A stretch of 64,000 nt of DNA. Source: DAHUZL01 sp035533215 (lineage in GTDB: Bacteria > Chloroflexota > Dormibacteria > Aeolococcales > Bog-877). This document shows positions 31,191 through 38,369 of this stretch, in pieces. Position 1 is the first letter of the stretch; every line of letters starts with the position of its first letter. Both the position numbers and the translations under genes were made by a program. Location of the stretch: contig DATLUG010000010.1 in NCBI GenBank assembly GCA_035533215.1, positions 1 through 64,000 of the forward strand, read 5' to 3'. The notes beneath the pieces were generated by a model. The model made no database searches. It saw only the letters and a program-made list of their open reading frames with translations, and was not told the DNA's origin.

Positions 31191-31862
31191 GTGAGCGGTG
31201 CGCTGGAGCCGGCGGTGGACCTGCCCGGTGCCCGGGCGGCCCCCGGGTGGGCACGCGCCGACCCGGCGGCGGTGGCCGCGCTCGCCGAGCTGCCGGCGAC
31301 CGCGGTCGCCGACGCGATGCACCGGCTGGGGGCGATGGAGGGGGCCGTCCGGCCGCTGTGGCCGGGAGCGCGCCTCGCCGGCACCGCGCTCACGGTCTGG
31401 GTCCGTACCGGCGACAACCTGCGCCTGCACCGCGCCCTCGACGTCGCCCAGCCGGGTGACGTGCTGGTGGTCAACGGACAGGGCTCGCTGGCCCACGCCC
31501 TCTTCGGCGAGCTGATGGGCCTGCGGGCGCGGGCCAGGGGGATCGTCGGGCTGGTGGTGGACGGAGCGGTGCGCGACCTCGCCCAGCTGGAGCGGATGGC
31601 GTTCCCCGTCTTCGGCCGGGGCGCCTGCCCCAACGGTCCGGGCAAGGAGGGAACCGGCGAGGTGGGGTACCCGGTGGCGTGCGGCGGCGTCGCCTGCTGC
31701 CCCGGCGACGTCGTCCTCGGTGACGGCGACGGCGTCGTGGTGGTGCCGCGGGCGAGCGCCGCCGACGTCCTGGCGGCGGCCCGGCGGGTGGTCGCCGACG
31801 AGGAGGGCCGGCGGGAGGCCGCCGCCCTCGGTCGGCCGGTCGTCGATCCGGCGCCGTCGTAG
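31191..31862 (+). CDS. RraA-like / 4-hydroxy-4-methyl-2-oxoglutarate aldolase family
   Basis: A 223-residue protein from GTG 31191. Family motifs are ATAVADAMHRLGAMEGAV, GDVLVVNGQGSLAHALFGELM (Gly-rich ligand loop) and GLVVDGAVRDLAQL with the conserved Arg and Asp that hold the divalent metal and substrate. PVACGGVACCPGDVVLGDGDGVVVVP then follows. The CPNGPGKEG segment favours the class II pyruvate aldolase branch over the RNase E inhibitor. The start lacks a clear ribosome-binding site. It lies downstream of the binding protein but beyond its hairpin. Confidence 0.85.
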   Translation: MSGALEPAVDLPGARAAPGWARADPAAVAALAELPATAVADAMHRLGAMEGAVRPLWPGARLAGTALTVWVRTGDNLRLHRALDVAQPGDVLVVNGQGSLAHALFGELMGLRARARGIVGLVVDGAVRDLAQLERMAFPVFGRGACPNGPGKEGTGEVGYPVACGGVACCPGDVVLGDGDGVVVVPRASAADVLAAARRVVADEEGRREAAALGRPVVDPAPS

Positions 31863-32507
31863 GGCGTGGGCCGGCCGGTCACGGGCAACCGTGGGGGCGG
31901 CGGTCCAGCGGCGGCGCTCCCCGCCCGCCCGGACGACGATGTCGACGGCAGCGCCGGCGATGGAGACGGCGATCACGCGGTCCGGGCTCGGGCACCGGGT
32001 CCGATCCTGGTACCGGTCCGGCCAGACGCTGAGGAGCACCACCGCCCCCACCGAGCCGGGCCGGTGGGTCGCCGGCAGCCTCGCCCGGGCGTGCGCGGTA
32101 CGGCACCGCGTCGCCCCCACGGGGGCGACGCGGGTCTTGGCCCCGTCCTGGTTTCGCCCCCGCGAGGGAAGGGTCGTGTCCGCGCACCAGCACGGCGTCG
32201 GACTCCAGGGGCGCCAGCGCGAGACGCGTCGGACCCCGGCCGGCCAGCTGGGGCGGCACGGCGCCGATGCCACACCGCCGCCTTTGGGGTGGTCCGCCTC
32301 GCCGGCGGCGTCGGCGCGGCTGTCGCGGGCGAGAGGCGACCGGGAGCCGGGCCGCGGGACTGACGGTGCCAAGGGGGGGCCGGGGGGAGCCATCCACGCC
32401 GTGGTCCATGCGATCGCGGCCCGCGGATCGGAGGTCTCGAGCGGCTCCGGCGTCTCCGAGCGTTCCTCGACGCCGTCCTGATGCCGCCGACCGTGGCGTA
32501 GGGGCGG
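31863..32507. other. Gene-free stretch with one strong palindrome
   Basis: 645 bases between the RraA-like gene and the AHSA1 protein (convergent). Open frames in both strands look like GC-rich shadows; no protein family feature was found. The only clear structure is the hairpin at 32106-32133. Confidence 0.5.
32106..32133. repeat. 28-bp perfect inverted repeat
   Basis: A 13-bp arm CCGCGTCGCCCCC is followed by AC and its exact complement. The 2-base loop is too tight for a free RNA hairpin, so the inner pairs would open. It may be a terminator for the convergent genes or a protein-binding site. Confidence 0.55.
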
Positions 32508-32987
32508 TCAGCGCAGCGAGCGCGCGACCTGTTCGAGGTGGCCCATCGCTTCCTGCATGCCGCCCTCCATGCCAGAGTCGAGGTGGGCGTCACGGCGAGC
32601 CCGGCTGGTGTGCTGCACGAGGAGGGCGAGGGCCGTGCGGCCGTCCTGTTCGGTGACCGTGAGCGTGCACACCGCCTCTCCCTCAGGCGCGCCCTCGTAG
32701 ACCTCGGTCCAGACGATCCGCTCGTTCGCGACGACCTCGCGGTACTCCCCGTGGAAGGCGACCTCGAACCCACCCCTTGCCGTCATCGCGTACCGCCACC
32801 TGCCCCCGACCCGCAGATCGACCTCGGCGATCGTGACCTCGCCGCGGTCTCCGCTCCACCAGCGCTTGATGAGCTCGGGCGTGGTCCACGCCCGGTAGAC
32901 CAGGTGCTTGGGCGCGTCGAACTCCCGCGTGATCAGGACCTCGGTGTCGGTCGGGAGGGTCACCACGGCGGTGCGGCTACGGGTCAC
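32508..32987 (-). CDS. AHSA1/SRPBCC-domain protein
   Basis: A 159-residue protein. GTG 32987 is chosen because the perfect ribosome-binding site GGAGGTGAT lies 8 bases upstream; ATG 32993 and GTG 33002 are alternatives. The START-like fold shows as VLITREFDAPKHLVYRAWTTPELIKRWW, VDLRVGGRWRYAM and YREVVANERIVWTEVYEG. It ends in the usual long C-terminal helix. It is paired with the ArsR regulator whose 3' end it overlaps, a common two-gene unit of unknown physiological ligand. Confidence 0.88.
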   Translation of the reverse strand: MTRSRTAVVTLPTDTEVLITREFDAPKHLVYRAWTTPELIKRWWSGDRGEVTIAEVDLRVGGRWRYAMTARGGFEVAFHGEYREVVANERIVWTEVYEGAPEGEAVCTLTVTEQDGRTALALLVQHTSRARRDAHLDSGMEGGMQEAMGHLEQVARSLR

Positions 32988-33336
32988 GGCCATCACCTCC
33001 ACTCTCCATGTCCTCGAGGTCCTCCAACACGACGTCCAGCCGATCGAAGCGCTGCGACCACGAACGCTGGTAGGTGGTCACCCAGTCGTGGATGGGCTTG
33101 AGTGGGTGGCCGTCGAGCCGGTACACCCGCCGCCTGCCCTCCTCACGCACGGCCACCAACCCCACGTCCCTCAGCACCCGCAGGTGTTTGGACACCTGCG
33201 GCTGCGCCAGCCCCAGCAGCCCCACGAGGTCGTTGACCGGCCGCTCGCCGCTGGCGAGGATGTCCAGGACCTGCCGCCGCCGCGGCTCGGCCACCGCATT
33301 GAACGCATCGGCGGTGGTCGCTGCCCGGGCCATCAC
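32977..33336 (-). CDS. ArsR-family regulator of the AHSA1 pair
   Basis: A 119-residue winged-helix repressor: FNAVAEPRRRQVLDILASGERPVNDLVGLLGLAQPQVSKHLRVLRDVGLV with the recognition helix AQPQVSKHL, then a VREEGRRRVYRLDG wing. No metal-binding Cys is present. It overlaps the AHSA1 gene by 11 bp. Partner arrangement and length fit the 'SdpR/ArsR + SRPBCC' two-gene units. The low-GC block just upstream should carry the promoter and operator. Confidence 0.9.
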   Translation of the reverse strand: MMARAATTADAFNAVAEPRRRQVLDILASGERPVNDLVGLLGLAQPQVSKHLRVLRDVGLVAVREEGRRRVYRLDGHPLKPIHDWVTTYQRSWSQRFDRLDVVLEDLEDMESGGDGRDP

Positions 33337-33370
33337 CGCATCATATACCCATATCAGAATTTATCAAGCC
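33337..33370 (-). promoter_or_regulatory. AT-rich promoter/operator of arsR-AHSA1
   Basis: On the coding strand TTGATA is followed by CTGATATGGGTATATG just before the start codon. This is the most AT-rich block in this part of the window. ATAT-GGGT-ATAT is a small inverted repeat inside it, a likely ArsR operator half-site. Exact -10 choice is unclear because several TA-rich hexamers overlap. Confidence 0.5.
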
Positions 33371-33835
33371 CTGTAGAGCGGGTCAGATGGTGCCGACCCG
33401 CCTCGGCCCCGAGCCCCATCTCGAGGTCGGGGTGCGCCGGTGGCGCGGCTGAGCGTTCGGGCAGCCCGATCGAACTCAGCCGTCTCGGCTTCGCCACCGG
33501 CGCCGAGGCCACGGACGCTGATCGCGACCCGTCGTACGAGGGCCAGTCCCCGGCGGCCGCGGAGCTGGCCAGGTTGAGGGCCCCGAGGGCGGCCCGCCAC
33601 GGCTGACGGCGGAACATCGGTCAGCGATCGTCAGGACGGCCGTGAGGCCGAGCTGGTCCCAGCCAGGAGCCGCACCGCTCCGCTGAACAGGTCCTCCCGG
33701 GGCAGTGACGAGCTCCGACGTGGCGATCGGCTTCCTCTCGTCTCGAACGTGCGGCGGCGGCGACGGGTGAGACGTTCGCGGCCGGACGGAGGGGCCCGGC
33801 GGGCGCCTCCCGCGGGCCCGATCGGCGCGGGTGCC
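33371..33835. other. Intergenic region
   Basis: About 465 bases without a supportable gene between the divergent arsR and holB. Only GC-rich overlapping frames without features were seen. Confidence 0.5.
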
Positions 33836-33841
33836 TAGAAT
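33836..33841 (+). promoter_or_regulatory. -10 element TAGAAT giving leaderless holB
   Basis: TAGAAT, with TGCC just before it (extended -10), ends six bases before ATG 33848. This spacing places the transcription start at or next to the A of ATG, so holB is probably leaderless. The Flp pilin gene has the same layout. Confidence 0.55.
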
Positions 33842-33847
33842 CGGGGC

Positions 33848-34873
33848 ATGCCGACGTTCGACGACCTCGTCGGCCACGACCGGGTGGTCGCCATGCTCCG
33901 GGGGCAGCTGGCGCGGGACCGTCTCGCCCACGCCTACTGGATCACCGGCCCGGAGCAGGTCGGCAAGACCACCCTGGCCCGGGCCGTCGCATCCGCCTGC
34001 CTTTCGGCGGACGGCTGGCCGGGCGGCCTCGACGCCCATCCCGACTTCTGGGCCGACGACGAGACGGGGAGCTGCTCGGTCGAGCGTATCCGGGGCGGCG
34101 AGATGGGCCCTCTCGGCCCCCCGCTCCAGCACCTGCTCGCCCGCACGCCCTTCGCGGGCGGCCGCCGGGCGGTCCTGATCGCCAACTGCGAACGGCTCAC
34201 CGACGTCGCCGCCAACAGCGTCCTCCGCCTGCTCGAGGAGCCGCCGGCGGGGACGGTCCTGCTCCTCACCACCTCGCGGCCCCAGCACGAGCACCTCCCT
34301 CCGACCGTTCCCAGCCGGTGTCAGCCGATCGCGCTGGGCCCGGTGCCGCCAGAGGCCATCCGCGCCTGGTTGGCCAACCGGCCGGAGCTGGATTCCCGTT
34401 CGATCGAGACCGCCATCGCCCTCGCCGATGGGCGGCCCGGCCGGGCGCTCGGTCTCGCCCTCGACCCCGGGGCGGGCGCCGCCGCCGAGATCCAGGTCGA
34501 GCGCCTGCTCGTCGCGGCGGGCCAGGGCCCCGACGGCTGGCTGGCGCTGGCGGCGGAGCTCGGGGCGGAGCTCGAGCTGGCGCGGCGGGCGACGCGGAGC
34601 TGGGCCGCCTTCCTCCGGGACGCCTGCCGGATCGCCGCCGGGGCGCCGGAGCTCGTGCGCTGGGTTCGCTTCCAGGCGCAGGCCGAGGCCTGGGCGGCGG
34701 CCCTCGGCCCCGCCGGCTGCCTGGCACGACTCGGCGACTGCGGTGAGAGCCTGGTGCGGCTGGGCGGGAATGCCACCGCCCGGCTCACCCTCGACCGGCT
34801 GCTTCTTCGGCTCTTCGATCGCGCGCCCGTTCCACCGGTCCTGCTGCCCGCCGGCGCCGCCGGTGGGGGCTGA
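33848..34873 (+). CDS. holB: DNA polymerase III delta' subunit
   Basis: A 341-residue clamp-loader subunit. Start: FDDLVGHDRVVAMLRGQLARDRLAHAYWITGPEQVGKTTLA, with the Walker A-like GPEQVGKT near residues 34-41. Then RRAVLIANCERLTDVAANSVLRLLEEPPAGTVLLLTTSRP, which is the classic delta'/gamma Walker B and sensor region (ANS.LR.LEEPP). PPTVPSRCQPI contains the SRC sensor motif. The zinc-binding Cys cluster of gamma/tau is absent, as expected for delta'. It is 12 bp upstream of ricT, a conserved neighbourhood. Confidence 0.9.
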   Translation: MPTFDDLVGHDRVVAMLRGQLARDRLAHAYWITGPEQVGKTTLARAVASACLSADGWPGGLDAHPDFWADDETGSCSVERIRGGEMGPLGPPLQHLLARTPFAGGRRAVLIANCERLTDVAANSVLRLLEEPPAGTVLLLTTSRPQHEHLPPTVPSRCQPIALGPVPPEAIRAWLANRPELDSRSIETAIALADGRPGRALGLALDPGAGAAAEIQVERLLVAAGQGPDGWLALAAELGAELELARRATRSWAAFLRDACRIAAGAPELVRWVRFQAQAEAWAAALGPAGCLARLGDCGESLVRLGGNATARLTLDRLLLRLFDRAPVPPVLLPAGAAGGG

Positions 34874-34885
34874 GGGAGGCACACC

Positions 34886-35740
34886 ATGCCGCTCGTCGTT
34901 GGGGTCAAGTTCCGCCGCCACGGCCCCCTCAACTACTACGACCCCCAGGGCGAGCCCCTCGCCCCCGGAACCCTGGTGGTGGCCGACACCGCCCGGGGCC
35001 CCGAGATCGGCGAGGTGGTGATGGCCGAGATCGAGGTCGACCCGGCGCTCTGCCCCGGCCCGCTCCAGCCGGTCCGCCGGCGCGCCACCGAGGCGGACCT
35101 CGGCCAGCGGGCCGAGCTGGACGCGCGCATCCCCGAGGTGATGCGCACCGCCCGCGAGCTGGTCCGGGCCCAGGGCCTCCCGGTGAAGATCGCGCGGGCC
35201 GAGCTGAGCTTCGACGGCACCCGGATCCTCTTCGACTTCTCCACCGAACGGCGGGTGGAATCGCGCGAGCTGGCCCAGGAGCTCGCCACCCGCCTGCGCT
35301 GCCGGGTGGAGCTGCGCCAGGTCGGCGCTCGCGACGAGGCCCGTCTCCAGGACGGCTACGGACCCTGCGGGCGGCGGCTCTGCTGCTCCAGCTGGCTCAA
35401 GGAGTTCGTCCCGGTCACGATCAAGATGGCCAAGGAGCAGGGCCTTCCCCTGAACCCGTCGCGGCTGAACGGGATGTGCGGCAAGCTGAAGTGCTGCCTG
35501 CAGTACGAGAACGAGCAGTACGTCGACCTCCGTCGCCGGCTGCCTCCGGTGGGGAGCGCGGTGGAGCTGGAGGGGCAGGCCGGCACCGTCGCCGACGTCA
35601 ACATGGTGCGGGAGCAGGTTCTGGTCACCATCACCGAGAGCGGGAGCGTGGTGGCGGTGCCGGCGACCGTGCTGGCGACGGAGCCTCGCCCGGCGGATCG
35701 CTCCGGGTCGGCGCCGCGGCGCCGACCCCGGCGCACCTGA
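34886..35740 (+). CDS. ricT: PSP1-domain protein RicT (YaaT)
   Basis: A 284-residue protein, from ATG 34886 following GAGGGAGGC. The PSP1 domain includes YDPQGEPLAPGTLVVADTARGPEIGEV and, at the core, ARLQDGYGPCGRRLCCSSWL and MCGKLKCCLQYE. These Cys clusters bind an iron-sulfur cluster in the RicA-RicF-RicT complex, which in Bacillus promotes RNase Y processing. No ricA or ricF is seen here. The C-terminal Arg/Pro tail is extra. It is adjacent to holB. Confidence 0.92.
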   Translation: MPLVVGVKFRRHGPLNYYDPQGEPLAPGTLVVADTARGPEIGEVVMAEIEVDPALCPGPLQPVRRRATEADLGQRAELDARIPEVMRTARELVRAQGLPVKIARAELSFDGTRILFDFSTERRVESRELAQELATRLRCRVELRQVGARDEARLQDGYGPCGRRLCCSSWLKEFVPVTIKMAKEQGLPLNPSRLNGMCGKLKCCLQYENEQYVDLRRRLPPVGSAVELEGQAGTVADVNMVREQVLVTITESGSVVAVPATVLATEPRPADRSGSAPRRRPRRT

Positions 35741-35855
35741 CCCGTCGCTCGACTCGCCACCGGTCCCGGACCGCAGCGGTTCGGACCGCGATCCACAGCT
35801 GACGGCCGAGTCTCGGGGGGCGGCGGACGGGCTTCGGCCGCGGGCGGCCGATCGG

Positions 35856-36512
35856 TCAGCGGAGGCGGCGGCGGACGGGGCCGAGCCATGCCGCCAGGGC
35901 GGCCCCGGCCCCGACGAGGAGGAGCCCGACCGGCCAACGCTCGCGGGCCAGGTGGCGCAGCCGATCGCCCTGGGTGTGGACCCCGCATCCCGGCCGGGCG
36001 GCGGACGCTGGGTCGACGGCCCCGATCGGGGAATGGCGCTCCCCGGTGGCCGCGGGCACGGTCGGGTCGGCATCCAGCATGCGGGTGAGGCCGCGCCGAG
36101 CGCTGGCGAGCAGGCGGCGCAGGGCCGCCTCGACCGCAGCGTCGCCGGGCGGGTCGTCCCAGTCGCTGAGCTCCGCCTCGGCGAGGATGTGGACCAGGGT
36201 GCCGCCGCCGTCTGGGACCAGCCCGAGGCTCACCCGCGCCCGTCCCGACCCCGGCCCGCGTGGGCGCCGTCCCGCCACCTCCCAGAGGACCGTCGGGTCC
36301 CCCGCCGGATCGGTGAGCGCGCGGGCCTCGGCCCGGCCGGCAAGGGTGACCTGGGCCGGGCCGAGCCGGATCCGGAGCCGGCCCGGCTCACCCGGCGCCG
36401 CCGGCGGCTCCAGCCCGGGGAATCGGTCCCCGAGCGGCGCCGGCCCGGTCAGCCGACCGCGGACCCGCCCGGGGGCGTGGGGGAGCTGCCACGACTCCTT
36501 CACGACGACCAC
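35856..36512 (-). CDS. CoxG/SRPBCC-like protein with C-terminal anchor
   Basis: A 218-residue protein. The N-terminal 140 residues show an SRPBCC-like layout: SWQLPHAPGRVRGRLTG, LGDRFPG, PGRLRIRLGPAQVTLAG and TLVHILAEAELSD. It lacks the usual lipid-binding details, so the assignment is tentative. A Gly/Pro-rich linker follows and one hydrophobic segment (WPVGLLLVGAGAALAAWLG) with a basic end anchors it. It reads toward ricT and lies 60 bp downstream of the RDD protein. Confidence 0.55.
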   Translation of the reverse strand: MVVVKESWQLPHAPGRVRGRLTGPAPLGDRFPGLEPPAAPGEPGRLRIRLGPAQVTLAGRAEARALTDPAGDPTVLWEVAGRRPRGPGSGRARVSLGLVPDGGGTLVHILAEAELSDWDDPPGDAAVEAALRRLLASARRGLTRMLDADPTVPAATGERHSPIGAVDPASAARPGCGVHTQGDRLRHLARERWPVGLLLVGAGAALAAWLGPVRRRLR

Positions 36513-36572
36513 GCGATGCCTCCCTGGCCGGGCCTGCCGCCGCGACGATACACCGCCGCCGCGGAATCGGCG

Positions 36573-37286
36573 TCAGCTCTCTGCGGGCGGCCCCTCGGGC
36601 GGGGGGGCCGGCTCAGCCTCGGGCTGCGGCTCGGGACCCCACCCCGGCAGGTGCCCGCCTGCCCCACCCACGGGCCGCACCGAGGGCCCGGACCCGCCGA
36701 CCGGCGGGCTCGACCGGTCGAGCCCCGCCAGCGCGGCGAGCGGCGACCCCACCTGGGTCCGGTACACGACCATCGACCGACCGAGCCAGTCCTCGATCGC
36801 ACGCCGGTCGGGACGGGTGAGGAGCATCACGGTGCCGCCCCCGTACACCGCGACCCAGAGGGCGAAGCCCAGCAGCGGAACCACGTTGGTGAGCATCGCC
36901 GGGACCCAGAAGGCGGTCGAGCGCAGCGCCGCGTCCCGCGGGCTGAGCCGTCCCCCGCCGACCCCGGTCACCCGCAGGCCGAGGAGGAGCTTGCCCACCG
37001 TCCCACCGAAGGCGAGCACGCAGGCGATGAGGTACAGGGCGGTCACCAGCTCGGACAGCACCACCACCCGCTCCAGCGCGGCCTGGATCCCGGGCGCGGC
37101 GTGGACCGCCCGGGCGACGCCGGCGGTCGGGTGAAGGCGCAGGTAGTGGGCGTAGCGGCTGAACGCCCCCCCCGCGACGAGGTCGAAGAGCACGAACTCG
37201 GGGACCAGGAGGACCAGGAAGTCGACCGCCGCCGCCGCCAGGCGTTCCCACCGCGGCAGGGCGGAGGCAGGTACGGGGTTCCACAC
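36573..37286 (-). CDS. RDD-family membrane protein
   Basis: A 237-residue protein. GTG 37286 is the most likely start; no family feature precedes it. Family pattern: PRWERLAAAAVDFLVLLVPEF (first helix with Arg and Asp), ALYLIACVLAFGGTVGKLLLGLRVTGVGGGRLSPRDAALR (second helix and the conserved loop), then WVPAMLTNVVPLLGFALWVAVYG. The C-terminal 55 residues are Pro-rich and soluble. RDD proteins have been linked to ion transport, but function is unproven here. Confidence 0.8.
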   Translation of the reverse strand: MWNPVPASALPRWERLAAAAVDFLVLLVPEFVLFDLVAGGAFSRYAHYLRLHPTAGVARAVHAAPGIQAALERVVVLSELVTALYLIACVLAFGGTVGKLLLGLRVTGVGGGRLSPRDAALRSTAFWVPAMLTNVVPLLGFALWVAVYGGGTVMLLTRPDRRAIEDWLGRSMVVYRTQVGSPLAALAGLDRSSPPVGGSGPSVRPVGGAGGHLPGWGPEPQPEAEPAPPPEGPPAES

Positions 37287-37478
37287 AGCACGGGCTCCTG
37301 CGCGCGGTCCCGGACGGGACCGCCGTCGGCCCAATTCTATGGAGGCCGGCGGTGGCCCGGCTGCGCCGACCGTCCGTTCGGGGGTGGTCGCGGTCGGGTC
37401 CGATGACAGCCGGCGCACCGATCCGCGACGACTGGGTAACGACCGCCTTCGTCTGCTCCAAACCGGCGGTGCGCCGCC

Positions 37479-37484
37479 TAGGAT
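37479..37484 (+). promoter_or_regulatory. -10 element TAGGAT giving leaderless Flp pilin
   Basis: TAGGAT ends six bases before ATG 37491, the same spacing as TAGAAT before holB, so the transcript is likely leaderless. No clear -35 is seen. Confidence 0.5.
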
Positions 37485-37490
37485 GGCGGC

Positions 37491-37709
37491 ATGCAGGTAG
37501 CGGCGGTCGTGCTCAGACTGCGGTCCCGGGGGCGGGCGCTCTGCCGCCGGCTGACCGGCGGCGAGCCTGAGGAGGGACAGGGGATGGTCGAGTACGCCCT
37601 CATCCTCACCTTCGTCGCGATCGCGGTCCTGGTCGCCCTCCAGTTCTTCGGCCAGCACCTCACCTCCACCTACACCAACATCTCCAACGGGATCGCGCGC
37701 GCCAGCTGA
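37491..37709 (+). CDS. Flp/Fap-type pilin
   Basis: A 72-residue class IVb prepilin. A basic leader of about 30 residues is followed by EEGQGMVEYALILTFVAIAVLVALQFF, in which Gly-Met is the prepilin cleavage site, Glu at +3 is the conserved assembly residue, and the hydrophobic stretch forms the filament core. The C-terminal 20 residues (LTSTYTNISNGI) are the surface part. No TadA/B/C or CpaB gene lies in the window, so the export machinery must be elsewhere. The -10 at 37479 makes it likely leaderless. Confidence 0.9.
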   Translation: MQVAAVVLRLRSRGRALCRRLTGGEPEEGQGMVEYALILTFVAIAVLVALQFFGQHLTSTYTNISNGIARAS

Positions 37710-37787
37710 TCCGGCGCGGGGGAGCGCTGCCGGCGCAGCCGGCGGCGAGCGCGGAGCACGGTCGCGGCCGGCCCCGCCGCCGGCCTC

Positions 37788-37796
37788 TGCTACCAT
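37788..37796 (+). promoter_or_regulatory. Extended -10 TGCTACCAT for ferredoxin
   Basis: TGC plus TACCAT lies about 80 bases before the ferredoxin ATG 37875. The same TGCTACCNT motif occurs before glnA and before the antitoxin at 6857. Confidence 0.4.
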
Positions 37797-37874
37797 CGAA
37801 CCGGTGCCCCGTGGGCCGGTCGGCGGGAGGAAGCGGCCGGATCGCGGGCGCCTCCCCCCCTGGAGTAGGGCGCG

Positions 37875-38162
37875 ATGACGTACGTGATCGGTGAGACCTG
37901 CATCGACGTCAAGGACAAGTCCTGCGTCGAGGTGTGCCCGGTCGACTGCATCCTGGGCGATGACGAGGACCGGATGCTGTACATCGATCCGGACGAGTGC
38001 ATCGATTGCGGGGCCTGCGTCGACCCCTGCCCGGTGGACGCGATCTACGCCGAGGAGGACCTCCCCCAGGACTGGACGCCGTACACCGAGATCAACAAGG
38101 TGTTCTTCAAGGACAAGGGTGAGGCTCGCTCCCAGGTGGAGGCGCGCGCGCCCGTCCCCTGA
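37875..38162 (+). CDS. fdxA: 7Fe ([3Fe-4S][4Fe-4S]) ferredoxin
   Basis: A 95-residue soluble electron carrier. The N-terminal ligand set reads CIDVKDKSCVEVCPVDC, with the wide first spacing seen in 7Fe ferredoxins that bind a 3Fe-4S cluster. The second set is CIDCGACVDPCPVDAI, a normal 4Fe-4S binding pattern. The C-terminal tail (LPQDWTPYTEINKVFF) is typical of the actinobacterial FdxA type. It is monocistronic with its own terminator hairpin. Confidence 0.92.
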   Translation: MTYVIGETCIDVKDKSCVEVCPVDCILGDDEDRMLYIDPDECIDCGACVDPCPVDAIYAEEDLPQDWTPYTEINKVFFKDKGEARSQVEARAPVP

Positions 38163-38171
38163 GCCCGATCG

Positions 38172-38199
38172 CAGGGAGCCGCCACCGCACGGCTCCCTG
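38172..38199. terminator. Hairpin after the ferredoxin gene
   Basis: CAGGGAGCCG (38172-38181) and CGGCTCCCTG (38190-38199) form a perfect 10-bp stem with an 8-base loop, starting 9 bases after the stop codon. Confidence 0.65.
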
Positions 38200-38292
38200 G
38201 GCCCACCCGTCGGGGCGTGGTCTGTCTGACTCTCACAGGATTGGCGCCGGTCTGCCTGTGCGCTGCACACGACGCTGGCCGAGGCGGCCCGG

Positions 38293-38301
38293 TGCTACCG
38301 T
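38293..38301 (+). promoter_or_regulatory. Extended -10 TGCTACCGT for glnA
   Basis: TGC plus TACCGT lies 68 bases before GTG 38370. It matches the motif before the ferredoxin gene. No convincing -35 or nitrogen-regulator site could be identified. Confidence 0.4.
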
Positions 38302-38369
38302 CGGGGCACCGGGGACCAGCAGCCCGCGCGCTCCGGGATGGCGGCCGCGCGACGCCGGAAGGAGAGCAC

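Noticed and set aside
33476..36073. An 865-codon minus-strand frame opposite holB and ricT
   Set aside because: Antisense shadow of two well-recognised genes.
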